Positions 9,786-17,804 of a stretch of DNA of 35,441 bases are shown here, piece by piece. Under the pieces are notes generated by a model, which saw only the letters and a list, made by a program, of their open reading frames with translations, made no database searches and had not been told where the DNA came from. Each line of letters begins with the position of its first letter. Positions within the stretch are counted from its first letter, which is position 1. The stretch is taken from positions 1 through 35,441 of the forward strand of contig JANYLA010000138.1 in NCBI GenBank assembly GCA_025361485.1. Reading direction: 5' to 3'. Both the position numbers and the translations under genes were made by a program. The DNA comes from Bacteroidales bacterium. Its GTDB lineage: Bacteria; Bacteroidota; Bacteroidia; Bacteroidales; Tenuifilaceae.

Positions 9786-9801
9786 TTTTAAAATTTTAAT
9801 A

Positions 9802-10809
9802 ATGACTGTTATCGTTTTTATTCGAAAATACATTTGGTTTATTGCACTTTTTGCGATTGCGATCTACCTATATATTTTTCATTTTAGTTCAGGAACGATA
9901 AATCCATCAAATAAAAATTTTGGAGTAATTGATACTTCTGAAATCACATCAATTTCCTTTGGAAACGATTCATTATCAATAAATCTTAATCGAACCAACG
10001 AAGGTTGGATGCTCAACGGGAACTATAAAACGAGGAGCGATGCTGTTAAGGCTCTTCTGAATGTTATTACTCGGATTGAGGCGGGAATACCCGTTGCTAA
10101 AACGGTGAGCGACAGCCTCGGTAAAGCCCTTGAAGCAAAGGGGACAAAGGTTAATATATTTAAAAACGAAAAAATCATAAAGAGCTATACAATTCATTTT
10201 ACCGAAACCTTGAAATTGGGTGCAATTGGGAAGCTTAAGAGTTCAAAAATGTGCTTTACGCTTCAAATTCCAGGTTTTAAAGGAAATATTGCATCTCTTT
10301 TTGTTCTCGATCCCGATTATTGGAAAAGTAACAGGTTATTTATTGCAGAGATTAGCCAAATAGCCCGCATCGATGTTGAAATACCCAACTCACCTGAGAA
10401 ATCGTTTTCTGTTTCTTTGGATAAAAAAGGGATTCATCTAAAAGCTTCATACTTCGATAGAAATATAGAGAAGTTTGATACCGCTAGCCTTGCTAATTTC
10501 GTATTATGTTTAACCGATCTTTCATTCGATAAAATATTGGGTAAAACTTCAACATCAGAAAGAGCTGCAATAGTGCTTTCTCAACCCGATCAGATATTTA
10601 CCATTACGCTAACCAATAATAATAGGCTTGTACTCAAAACCTATCCAATTCCTGTTGATGAGTATCGCGATGAATTCGGTAGGACTATTAAGTTTGACCT
10701 TAACCGATTGTACATATCATTCAACAATGATGCAATTATTGCCATTGCAAATTATACAGCGTTTGACCCTGTGCTTAAGGACTTATCATCTTTTCGATTT
10801 AAAAACTAG
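9802..10809 (+). CDS. DUF4340 domain protein downstream of gldG
   Basis: A 335-residue protein with an N-terminal membrane anchor (about 10-27) and a soluble extracytoplasmic domain rich in strands. It has a repeated-half pattern typical of DUF4340 (GWMLNGNYKTRSDAVKALLNVI; DYWKSNRLF). DUF4340 proteins are often encoded beside GldG-like transporters, so a supporting role for that complex is likely but unproven. It is the last gene of the envelope operon. No terminator hairpin was seen after it. Confidence 0.82.
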   Translation: MTVIVFIRKYIWFIALFAIAIYLYIFHFSSGTINPSNKNFGVIDTSEITSISFGNDSLSINLNRTNEGWMLNGNYKTRSDAVKALLNVITRIEAGIPVAKTVSDSLGKALEAKGTKVNIFKNEKIIKSYTIHFTETLKLGAIGKLKSSKMCFTLQIPGFKGNIASLFVLDPDYWKSNRLFIAEISQIARIDVEIPNSPEKSFSVSLDKKGIHLKASYFDRNIEKFDTASLANFVLCLTDLSFDKILGKTSTSERAAIVLSQPDQIFTITLTNNNRLVLKTYPIPVDEYRDEFGRTIKFDLNRLYISFNNDAIIAIANYTAFDPVLKDLSSFRFKN

Positions 10810-10846
10810 AGCATTCCTTTGTCCTTGTTGGTAAAAATTTGTATTA

Positions 10847-10879
10847 TTGGTAGTTGAAATCGTAGAAGTAATATCTTTG
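10847..10879 (+). promoter_or_regulatory. Possible distal promoter upstream of DUF4160 gene
   Basis: TTG (10847-10849) and TATCTTTG (10872-10879) are separated by 22 bp. It lies 112 bp upstream of the DUF4160 start, before the stronger proximal promoter. Confidence 0.5.
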
Positions 10880-10940
10880 ATTCTCAGGTATTAAGAGTTC
10901 AAAATTGTTCTTTTATGATTAGCGAAGTTCAAACTATAGG

Positions 10941-10972
10941 TTTGATATCGGAGAAAATGAATAGTATCTTTG
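10941..10972 (+). promoter_or_regulatory. Promoter of the DUF4160/DUF2442 pair
   Basis: TTTG (10941-10944) and TATCTTTG (10965-10972) are separated by 20 bp, a very good match to the Bacteroidota consensus. The ATG at 10991 follows by 18 bp, which leaves a 5' leader of only about 10-12 nt. Confidence 0.82.
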
Positions 10973-10990
10973 TAATTTAAATGTTTGAAT

Positions 10991-11257
10991 ATGCCTACGT
11001 TATCAATGTTCTTTGGGATAATTGTTAGAATGTACTATGCTCCAAGCGAACATAATCCGCCGCATATTCATGTTTATTACCAAGAAAGTACTGCCGTAAT
11101 TGGAATAAATAATGGTGATACGATTCAGGGAAACATTCCTTCAAAACAATTAAAATTAGTTTTAGCGTGGATTGAGATTCATAAGGATGAGTTAATCGCT
11201 GATTGGAAGCTATGCCAGAATGGTGAGAAACCTTTTGCTATTGAACCACTTAAATAA
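10991..11257 (+). CDS. DUF4160 family protein
   Basis: An 88-residue protein with the DUF4160 signature: PTLSMFFGIIVRMY, then EHNPPHIHVYYQ, and a tail of the WIEIHKDELIADW type. The HNPPHIHV histidines are conserved in the family and may be catalytic or metal-binding, but function is unknown. The ATG at 10991 is preferred to a TTG at 10985 because the promoter -7 box ends at 10972. A DUF2442 gene follows after 6 bp, a recurrent pairing sometimes annotated as toxin-antitoxin-like. There is no visible Shine-Dalgarno site and the leader is very short. Confidence 0.85.
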   Translation: MPTLSMFFGIIVRMYYAPSEHNPPHIHVYYQESTAVIGINNGDTIQGNIPSKQLKLVLAWIEIHKDELIADWKLCQNGEKPFAIEPLK

Positions 11258-11263
11258 TAGAAA

Positions 11264-11500
11264 ATGTATTTTGCAGTTAAAGCAGTTGAACCAATTAATA
11301 ATTTTAAGCTTTTACTTACATTTGAGAATGGAGAGAAGCGACAATTTGATATGAATCCATTCTTAAACAATGGAATATTTAAGGAACTTAATGAGGTCGA
11401 ACTATTCAATACTGTTCATTTGAGTTTTGATACCATAGAGTGGGATAACGAAGCAGATATTGATCCTGAAACTCTTTATAAATTAAGCGAAAAGATATAA
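11264..11500 (+). CDS. DUF2442 family protein
   Basis: A 78-residue protein with the DUF2442 pattern: a strand-rich start (AVKAVEPINNFKLLLTFENGEKRQFD), MNPFL, FKELNEV, and the C-terminal IEWDNEADIDPETLYKLS. DUF2442 proteins are small and often encoded next to DUF4160; in other genomes some are fused to or paired with helix-turn-helix proteins, hence a proposed regulatory or antitoxin role. It is only 41 bp upstream of dnaN, with no clear promoter between them, so dnaN may share its transcript. Confidence 0.85.
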   Translation: MYFAVKAVEPINNFKLLLTFENGEKRQFDMNPFLNNGIFKELNEVELFNTVHLSFDTIEWDNEADIDPETLYKLSEKI

Positions 11501-11541
11501 TTTTTGACAATAAACTAAATAATCATTAAAAAATATAACAG

Positions 11542-12672
11542 ATGAAATTCGTTGTATCAAGTACCGAACTGTTAAGTCATCTTAGCATTGTAAGCAGGGT
11601 AATTAGTAATAAAAACACCTTACCAATTCTCGATAATTTTCTTTTCAAACTTGAAGGGAATGAGTTGGAGATAACCGCATCGGATTTAGAAACCACACTT
11701 TCTACTCGTATTCACCTCGAAAATGTTCAAGAGGATGGTTCAGTTGCAATTCCGTTCCGCATTCTTGTTGATACGCTAAAGGAATTTTCCGAACAGCCTT
11801 TAACTTTCGATATCAACCAATCGAACTTGGGAATCGTTGTTCATTCCGAAAACGGACAATTCAATATTGTAGGTCAACCTGCCGAGGATTTTCCTGTACG
11901 TGCTGAGCTAAAACCAGAGCGTAAGGTAACCGTTAAGGTCTCAACCGAAGTTCTTTTGCAAGGTATTTCAAAAACAATTTTTGCAACTGCCGATGATGAA
12001 CTTCGCCCTGTAATGAATGGTATACTTATGGAATTGGCTCAAAATAGCCTTACTTTCGTTGCCTCAGATGCACATAAGCTGGTTAGATATCGTCGCAAAG
12101 ATGTTCAATCAGATTCCGATTCATCATTCATTCTACCCAAAAAGCCAGCATCGCTATTAAAGAATATCCTTGGTAAAGAGAGTGGAGCTATTATGCTTGA
12201 ATTCGACGATAAGAATGCGCTTTTCACCATGTCGAACTACACATTGGTTTGCCGATTGGTTGAGGGTTCATACCCAAATTACAACTCGGTTATTCCTGCC
12301 GATAACCCCAATAAACTATCTGTCGATAGGGTCGAGCTGTACAACGCACTTCGTCGTGTTGCTGTTTATTCAAACCAAGCAAGTAACCTAATTAAGTTAA
12401 CGCTTAGCGGTAATCAGCTAACCGTTTCGGCTCAGGATTTAGATTTTTCAATTTCAGCTTACGAAAGGTTGAAATCACAGTATGATGGCGATGAGATGGA
12501 GATTGGGTTTAAATCAGTTTTTCTAATCGAAATTCTTGCAAATATCTCAACATCTGATGTGGTTCTTTCGTTGTCGGATCCATCTAGAGCCGGTTTGATT
12601 TTCCCACTGGCAAACGAAAACGCCGATGAAGAAATTCTTATGCTTTTAATGCCAATGATGATTAGTGCATAA
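11542..12672 (+). CDS. dnaN: DNA polymerase III beta clamp
   Basis: The sliding clamp holds DNA polymerase III on the template. The 376-residue length is normal for the three-domain clamp. It starts MKFVVSSTELLSHLSIVSRVI and shows SNKNTLPILDNFL, ATADDELRPVMNGILME and the C-terminal LMLLMPMMISA, the clamp signature regions. No dnaA or recF lies next to it, so this is a dispersed copy rather than an origin cluster. The upstream spacer (11501-11541) lacks a perfect -7 box; TAATTTTTG at 11496-11508 is one base too long. Confidence 0.97.
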   Translation: MKFVVSSTELLSHLSIVSRVISNKNTLPILDNFLFKLEGNELEITASDLETTLSTRIHLENVQEDGSVAIPFRILVDTLKEFSEQPLTFDINQSNLGIVVHSENGQFNIVGQPAEDFPVRAELKPERKVTVKVSTEVLLQGISKTIFATADDELRPVMNGILMELAQNSLTFVASDAHKLVRYRRKDVQSDSDSSFILPKKPASLLKNILGKESGAIMLEFDDKNALFTMSNYTLVCRLVEGSYPNYNSVIPADNPNKLSVDRVELYNALRRVAVYSNQASNLIKLTLSGNQLTVSAQDLDFSISAYERLKSQYDGDEMEIGFKSVFLIEILANISTSDVVLSLSDPSRAGLIFPLANENADEEILMLLMPMMISA

Positions 12673-12692
12673 TTTTTATAAATAGATATTTC

Positions 12693-12794
12693 AAAGGCTG
12701 TTTCAGAACAGATTTTTATCAGAATAAACGAGTTCGAAGATTATTTTAAATTGGAAAAGTCGTTTTACTGTTAAAAGGTTTTGAAACAGCCTTT
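12693..12794. repeat. 102-bp element with 17-bp inverted ends (MITE-like or long hairpin)
   Basis: The arms 12693-12709 and 12778-12794 are inverted repeats matching at 16 of 17 positions (AAAGGCTGTTTCAGAAC against its complement with one change). They enclose 68 bp with no coding potential. The arms could be transposon ends of a small non-autonomous element, or a terminator with a large loop after dnaN (right arm followed by TTTTATT). No target duplication is evident in the flanks. Confidence 0.6.
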
Positions 12795-12833
12795 TATTAT
12801 TACTTAAACCTTAGCCTTTAACAAATCCCTCAA

Positions 12834-13601
12834 ATGAAGCTTAATATAAAGAATCCAATCGTTTTTGTAGATCTCGAAACAACAGGTATTGATATTATTA
12901 GAGACCGAATTGTTGAAATTGCCGTTCTGAAAATTCATATTGATGGTAAAGAGGAGATGAAGGTTAGAAGGGTGAACCCTGGAATACCTATCCCTCCAGA
13001 AACTACTGCAATTCATGGAATCACAGATGAGGACATTAAGAACGAACCTTCATTTAAAGAGATTGGTCGGTCATTGGTACAGTTTATTGAGGGGTGCGAT
13101 TTTGCAGGCTTTAACTCGAATAAGTTTGACTTTCCATTGCTAGCGGAGGAGTTTCTTCGTGCAGATATCGATTTCGACCTAAAGAAGCGCAAGTTCATTG
13201 ATGTTCAAACTATTTTTCATAAAATGGAAAAAAGAACTCTAGTTGCTGCCCTTAAGTTTTATTGTGAAAAGGAGCTGGAGAATGCGCACAGTGCTGGTGC
13301 CGATTCAATGGCAACCTATGATGTTCTTAAAGCCCAACTTGATAGATATCCCGATTTAAAGAATGACGTCGATTTTCTTGCCGATTTTAGTGCTCAGACC
13401 AAGAATGTTGACTTCTTAGGAAGAATCATTTTTGATGAGAATGGAGTTGAAGTTTTCAACTTCGGCAAGCACAAGGGCAAATCTGTGGTTGAAGTTCTCG
13501 AAAAAGAATCGAGCTATTACGCTTGGATGATGAATGGCGATTTCCCTCTTTATACTAAACGAGTGCTTACAGGGATATACCTGAAAATGAAGCAGAAATA
13601 G
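12834..13601 (+). CDS. DnaQ-like 3'-5' exonuclease with C-terminal add-on
   Basis: A 255-residue DEDDh exonuclease. Exo I is VFVDLETTGID (about 10-20), Exo II is GFNSNKFDFPLLAEE (about 92-106), and Exo III is HSAGADSMATYDVL (about 152-165), with His and Asp in the DEDDh pattern. This fold is that of the DNA polymerase III epsilon proofreading subunit, but a chain of this type can also be a stand-alone exonuclease. The C-terminal part (about 207-250, NFGKHKGKSVVEVLEKESSYYAWMM and following) resembles a DUF3820-type small domain. It ends before a bidirectional terminator shared with the convergent lipid kinase gene. Confidence 0.9.
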   Translation: MKLNIKNPIVFVDLETTGIDIIRDRIVEIAVLKIHIDGKEEMKVRRVNPGIPIPPETTAIHGITDEDIKNEPSFKEIGRSLVQFIEGCDFAGFNSNKFDFPLLAEEFLRADIDFDLKKRKFIDVQTIFHKMEKRTLVAALKFYCEKELENAHSAGADSMATYDVLKAQLDRYPDLKNDVDFLADFSAQTKNVDFLGRIIFDENGVEVFNFGKHKGKSVVEVLEKESSYYAWMMNGDFPLYTKRVLTGIYLKMKQK

Positions 13602-13610
13602 TGAATAAGT

Positions 13611-13638
13611 AAACCCCTTCAGATTTCTGAAGGGGTTT
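13611..13638. terminator. Bidirectional terminator between dnaQ-like and lipid kinase genes
   Basis: A perfect 12-bp stem (13611-13622 with 13627-13638) and a 4-nt loop (13623-13626), flanked by A and T runs, serves the two convergent genes. Its right end is three bases from the lipid kinase stop codon. Confidence 0.92.
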
Positions 13639-13641
13639 TTA

Positions 13642-14523
13642 CTAGCGAATAATTACGTTTAAGCCCTTCGGGACAATACTTATTTTTATTTTTTTACCCA
13701 TTTCACAGGGCTCGCCATCATAATGAACAACCCCTGCCTTTTTTCGTTTTAAAACAACCTCTTTCGCTTGTTCAGTGTGCATCAATGAGCTTCTGTTGAT
13801 ATTCTTTGCAAATAATTGTATCCCAATTCCTGGAGCTCTGTGTAAACGAAAGGGCGAAAGAATACATATATCGAGTTTTCCATCCTGAATATCAGCAGTT
13901 GGTGATATATAGGCATTGTTTCCATACTGCGATGCGTTGGCAAAAGTGATTAAGAATGCTCTTGTTTTAATCTTACCAATATTATCAATTTTTAGCTTGT
14001 ACCTCTTTGGTTTGTATTTGAAAAAGTCAGAAATAGTTACCTTTATATAGGTAATAAACCCTCTACCTTTATTTTTAGCAAATTCATTTCCGATGTGAGC
14101 ATCAAAACCTACACCGCAGGTACAGAAGAAAGGGGTTTCGTTAATCCTGCCATAATCTATTGCTTCAACTTTTCCATTGTTAATTAGCATCATGGCTTTT
14201 TCAACATTGATAGGGATTTTTAAGTGACGAGCAAGTCCATTTCCCGATCCAATGGGGATTATTCCAAGTATTCCCTCGGTATCAACCAATGCTTTGGCAA
14301 TTTCATTAACCGTTCCATCCCCTCCAACAGCAATGAAACTTTTAAAACCCTGGGCCATCTTTAATGGAACAACTTCCGTGGCATCACCCCTGAAGCGAGT
14401 AATATGAATCTCTGCCTCAAACTTTGAATGATCGATTAATTTAAGGATTGTTTCTGCTAAGTTGCCTTTCTTCTTAGTCCCAGATATTGGGTTAATTAGA
14501 AATAGTATTTTTTCTTTTTGCAT
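13642..14523 (-). CDS. Diacylglycerol/lipid kinase family protein (YegS-like)
   Basis: A 293-residue cytoplasmic or membrane-associated kinase of the DAGK catalytic family. It shows FLINPISGTKKKGN (phosphate loop), VGGDGTVNEIAKAL, the IPIGSGNGLARHL motif, and the CGVGFDAHIG segment. The substrate is probably a diacylglycerol or related lipid. A longer frame starts at 14595, but the promoter TTTG/TATCTTTG (minus strand, 14596-14567) lies inside that extension, so ATG at 14523 is the real start. Its 3' end is the convergent terminator. It lies back-to-back with the LTA-synthase-like gene. Confidence 0.9.
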   Translation of the reverse strand: MQKEKILFLINPISGTKKKGNLAETILKLIDHSKFEAEIHITRFRGDATEVVPLKMAQGFKSFIAVGGDGTVNEIAKALVDTEGILGIIPIGSGNGLARHLKIPINVEKAMMLINNGKVEAIDYGRINETPFFCTCGVGFDAHIGNEFAKNKGRGFITYIKVTISDFFKYKPKRYKLKIDNIGKIKTRAFLITFANASQYGNNAYISPTADIQDGKLDICILSPFRLHRAPGIGIQLFAKNINRSSLMHTEQAKEVVLKRKKAGVVHYDGEPCEMGKKIKISIVPKGLNVIIR

Positions 14524-14566
14524 TGGATTCTTTATGATTATTTGATAATTATTTTTTAAATCGTTC

Positions 14567-14596
14567 CAAAGATACACATCTACTTTGAGTTGCAAA
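14567..14596 (-). promoter_or_regulatory. Promoter of the lipid kinase gene
   Basis: On the minus strand TTTG (14596-14593) and TATCTTTG (14574-14567) are separated by 18 bp. The -7 box is 43 bp upstream of the ATG at 14523, which rules out the longer start at 14595. Confidence 0.82.
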
Positions 14597-14657
14597 ATAG
14601 GAGGTATAAGGGAATATGATACTCTAAAATCCTTAAAATATTCTAATATCTATCTAC

Positions 14658-14688
14658 TTGCTAGAGTGAATAAAGGGTTATATATTTG
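14658..14688 (+). promoter_or_regulatory. Promoter of the LTA-synthase-like gene
   Basis: TTG (14658-14660) and TATATTTG (14681-14688) are separated by 20 bp. Transcription should start about 14695, leaving a leader of about 90 nt before the ATG at 14787. Confidence 0.7.
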
Positions 14689-14786
14689 CTAATCCTAAAA
14701 TAATTGAACTGATTGTAAGTGCGTGTATATCAGTTTGATATTTGAATATTTATTATACAACAAAAATCTTAACGAAAATATAATCT

Positions 14787-16724
14787 ATGAAAATAGGATT
14801 CAACAACCGATTTGGAGGTATTCTCCTTTTGTATATTGTTTTTATTATTATTTCGTTTATTAGCCGAACTGTGCTCTTAAGCATGTCGTTTCACGATGTT
14901 AATCTTGGAATTGGAGGCATACTCTGGGCTTATGGGGTTGGATTGTTTTTCGATACTGTTGCGTTTTCATATTTTATGATTCCTTATGTGTTATTCTCAA
15001 CCTTTATTTCTTATAAGTTTTATAGCTCAGGTGCTTACAAGTGGATAACTTACTTTTTTTACTTTATTACGTTCTATATTTTCCTATTCAATGGTGTTTC
15101 GGAGTATTTCTTCTGGGAGGAGTTTGGGGTTCGTTACAATTTTATTGCTGTTGACTATCTGATCTACACAACCGAGGTTATTGGCAATATTAAAGAATCA
15201 TATCCGATGCCCGCTATAATAACTGTTTTAACAATAGTTTCAGCTGCATTAACATACACTTTATATAGGAAAGATTATTTAAAACGATTCCTTCAGGTAA
15301 AAACTACATTAAAAAGCAGAATAGCAGTTGGAACTATTTTGCTCATATTTCCTGTGTTGTCATTTATATTCGTTAGTTACTCTTGGGCTGAAAAAACGGA
15401 TAATCGATATAATAATGAGCTTGCCAAGAACGGTGTATACTCTATCTTTGCTGCGTTCCTTAATAATGAACTCGATTATAATATGTTTTACAAAACTCAG
15501 CCTAATGAGGAGGGTTTTACTCAACTACGCTCAATACTAAAAACAGAGAATAGTGAATATCAATCTACAGATTTGTATGATATTTCAAGATTGGTTAAGG
15601 GAGTTGACCGCGAGGAGAAAAGGTACAATGTTATAATGATTACAGTTGAAAGTTTAAGCGGTGAGTTTCTTGAATATCTTGGTAGTAAACGTGGAAAAAT
15701 TACCCCTTACCTCGATTCGCTTTCTAACAGCTCGTTATTTTTCTCCAATTTGTATGCTACTGGAACACGAACTATTTGGGGACTTGAGGCTGTTGCACTA
15801 TCAGCACCTCCTAAACCTGGTCAAAGTGTAATTAAACGACCCAATAGCGAGAACATGTTTTCTCTTGGACAACTTTTTAAAGCCCGTGGTTACGAACTTA
15901 AGTTTATTTATGGTGGCAATGGATATTTCGATAATATGAACTACTTCTTTGAGAATAATGGTTACAAAATTATGGATAAGCGTTCGATGGAGGAAAGTGA
16001 AATTACTTTTGCCAACGCGTGGGGTGTATGCGATCAGGATCTTTTCACAAGAGTGATTAAAGAGGCAGATATGTCGTATGCAGAAGGAAAGCCTTTCCTA
16101 AACCTAGCTATGACAACCTCAAACCATCGTCCATTTACTTATCCCGATGGATTTGTTGACATTAAATCACCAGGTGGTCGGGTTGGTGCTGTTAAGTATT
16201 GCGATTATGCTATTGGAGAATTAATTCAAAAAGCGAGAACCAAACCTTGGTTTGATAATACCATTTTTGTTATTGTTGCCGATCATTGCGCTGGTAGTTC
16301 CGGGCAAACGGAGTTACCCGTTTTAGAGTATCAAATACCTCTTATTATGTATAATCCGAATTTGATTAAACCCCAACGAATCGATAAATTGGCAAGCCAA
16401 ATTGATTTAGGTCCAACACTGCTTGGCCTAATGAATTGGACTTATAAAAGTAAATTTTTCGGGAAAGATATTTTAAAAATGACCCCTTCAGATGAACGAG
16501 CATTTATTGCCAACTATCAAAAGTTAGGGTTTATTAAGAATGATCGTATTACTATTCTAAGTCCACAGCAAAAGGCTCGTTACTATACTTTTAATCGATT
16601 AACGGGTGAAATGATCGAGCAACCTGTTAATGATGAACTGTTAAAAGAGGCAATAACATATTATCAATCTGCTAACTATATTCAGAAAAATAAATTGAAT
16701 AAATGGGAGGCGGGATGGAAATAG
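14787..16724 (+). CDS. LTA synthase-like sulfatase-family membrane transferase
   Basis: A 645-residue membrane enzyme of the alkaline phosphatase superfamily. About five membrane helices occupy residues 10-32, 44-64, 65-82, 87-104 and 177-197, preceding an extracytoplasmic catalytic domain. Conserved sites are MITVESLSGE (Glu 288), the likely nucleophile Thr in TGTRTIWG (about 329), and VADHC with Asp and His near the C-terminus. In Gram-positives such enzymes build lipoteichoic acid; in Gram-negatives relatives transfer phosphoglycerol or phosphoethanolamine to glycans or lipids. The substrate here is unknown. Its end overlaps the PAP2 gene by 10 bp, so they are co-translated. Confidence 0.88.
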   Translation: MKIGFNNRFGGILLLYIVFIIISFISRTVLLSMSFHDVNLGIGGILWAYGVGLFFDTVAFSYFMIPYVLFSTFISYKFYSSGAYKWITYFFYFITFYIFLFNGVSEYFFWEEFGVRYNFIAVDYLIYTTEVIGNIKESYPMPAIITVLTIVSAALTYTLYRKDYLKRFLQVKTTLKSRIAVGTILLIFPVLSFIFVSYSWAEKTDNRYNNELAKNGVYSIFAAFLNNELDYNMFYKTQPNEEGFTQLRSILKTENSEYQSTDLYDISRLVKGVDREEKRYNVIMITVESLSGEFLEYLGSKRGKITPYLDSLSNSSLFFSNLYATGTRTIWGLEAVALSAPPKPGQSVIKRPNSENMFSLGQLFKARGYELKFIYGGNGYFDNMNYFFENNGYKIMDKRSMEESEITFANAWGVCDQDLFTRVIKEADMSYAEGKPFLNLAMTTSNHRPFTYPDGFVDIKSPGGRVGAVKYCDYAIGELIQKARTKPWFDNTIFVIVADHCAGSSGQTELPVLEYQIPLIMYNPNLIKPQRIDKLASQIDLGPTLLGLMNWTYKSKFFGKDILKMTPSDERAFIANYQKLGFIKNDRITILSPQQKARYYTFNRLTGEMIEQPVNDELLKEAITYYQSANYIQKNKLNKWEAGWK

Positions 16725-17767
16725 CAATTAATACTAATCGATTTCCACTAAACCGTAGTATCGTTATTCTATTTTTTCTCTTTTTGTTTGCTAGCCAAAG
16801 CAATGCGAATGAAAGAAAGGATACCCTTGTATATAGGCCATACCGCGATACAGTAAAATTGGTAAAGGCTCAGATTTATGATTTACGAAATTCAACAGCC
16901 ATGGTTTTTTACAAACCCCGAACTATGGAGTTTGTAAGAAATGTCCCTTCAGATTTCGTTGACTTTTTCAAAATAAGTTTCAGGAAGAAAAACTTGCCTA
17001 AACTAGGAGTTATATTGGGAGGAACAGCTGTTTTGGTTGCATTCGATCAACCAATAATAGATGCAGCTCAACAGTTTGGAAGATTTCTAAATATTGATCC
17101 AGAAAGGAAATCAAAAAATGTTTTGGCTTTAAAAATGGGAGGTTTAAGAGTCCCTCTTTTGGATATCCCTCAAAACTTAAATTCATCAATTTATTTTTTA
17201 GGTGAAGGTTGGCCAAGTATTGTCATCGCGGGTAGTTTTTATGGATATGGTGCAATAGCAAAGGATTATCGCGCTATTCAAACATCATCACAATTAGCCG
17301 AAATGTTTATTACACTTGCAGTTACCACCCAGTTTATTAAACGCATCACTGGTCGCGAAAGCCCATTTCAAGCCACTCAGAGAGGAGGAAAATGGAGTCC
17401 ATTTCCAAATCCTGCTTACTATCAAAAAAACGTGTCTAAGTTAGACGCTTTTCCATCGGGGCATTTGGCAACGGTAATGGCAACAGTTACAATTGTATCT
17501 GGCAACTATCCCGATAATCGGTACATAAAACCTGTAGGTTACACAATTATGGGTTTGTTAGGTTTTTCGATGCTAAATAATGGTGTTCATTGGATTAGTG
17601 ATTATCCACTTGCCATTGCTATTGGATACACTTACGGTAAGATTGCTGTTTCACGAGGGCATATGATTTTACCTAAAAGATATTCAAGTTTTGCAAAATC
17701 TTCTTTAATAACACCTATTCTAATTGGGCAAGATGGATTTGGGTTAAGTTATAGATATACATTTTAA
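16715..17767 (+). CDS. PAP2 family lipid phosphatase
   Basis: A 350-residue protein (from ATG 16715, preceded by GGGAGG at about the right distance; an in-frame ATG also exists at 16703). It has an N-terminal hydrophobic signal or anchor ending near SNAN. The PAP2 signature follows: C1 KRITGRESPF, C2 FPSGHLATV, and C3 GVHWISDYPLA with the catalytic His. Such enzymes remove phosphate from lipids such as undecaprenyl pyrophosphate or phosphatidate. Overlap with the LTA-synthase-like gene by 10 bp suggests a shared lipid cycle, for instance recycling a lipid product; this is inference. Confidence 0.9.
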   Translation: MEIAINTNRFPLNRSIVILFFLFLFASQSNANERKDTLVYRPYRDTVKLVKAQIYDLRNSTAMVFYKPRTMEFVRNVPSDFVDFFKISFRKKNLPKLGVILGGTAVLVAFDQPIIDAAQQFGRFLNIDPERKSKNVLALKMGGLRVPLLDIPQNLNSSIYFLGEGWPSIVIAGSFYGYGAIAKDYRAIQTSSQLAEMFITLAVTTQFIKRITGRESPFQATQRGGKWSPFPNPAYYQKNVSKLDAFPSGHLATVMATVTIVSGNYPDNRYIKPVGYTIMGLLGFSMLNNGVHWISDYPLAIAIGYTYGKIAVSRGHMILPKRYSSFAKSSLITPILIGQDGFGLSYRYTF

Positions 17768-17804
17768 TCGATTCTTTATATTTGTTGTTTAAAACGGATT
17801 TGCT

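Noticed and set aside
10915-10980. 21-residue frame (MISEVQTIGLISEKMNSIFVI) before the DUF4160 gene
   Set aside because: It overlaps the proximal promoter of the pair, so it is not likely translated from that transcript. It might only be read from the distal promoter; there is no further support.
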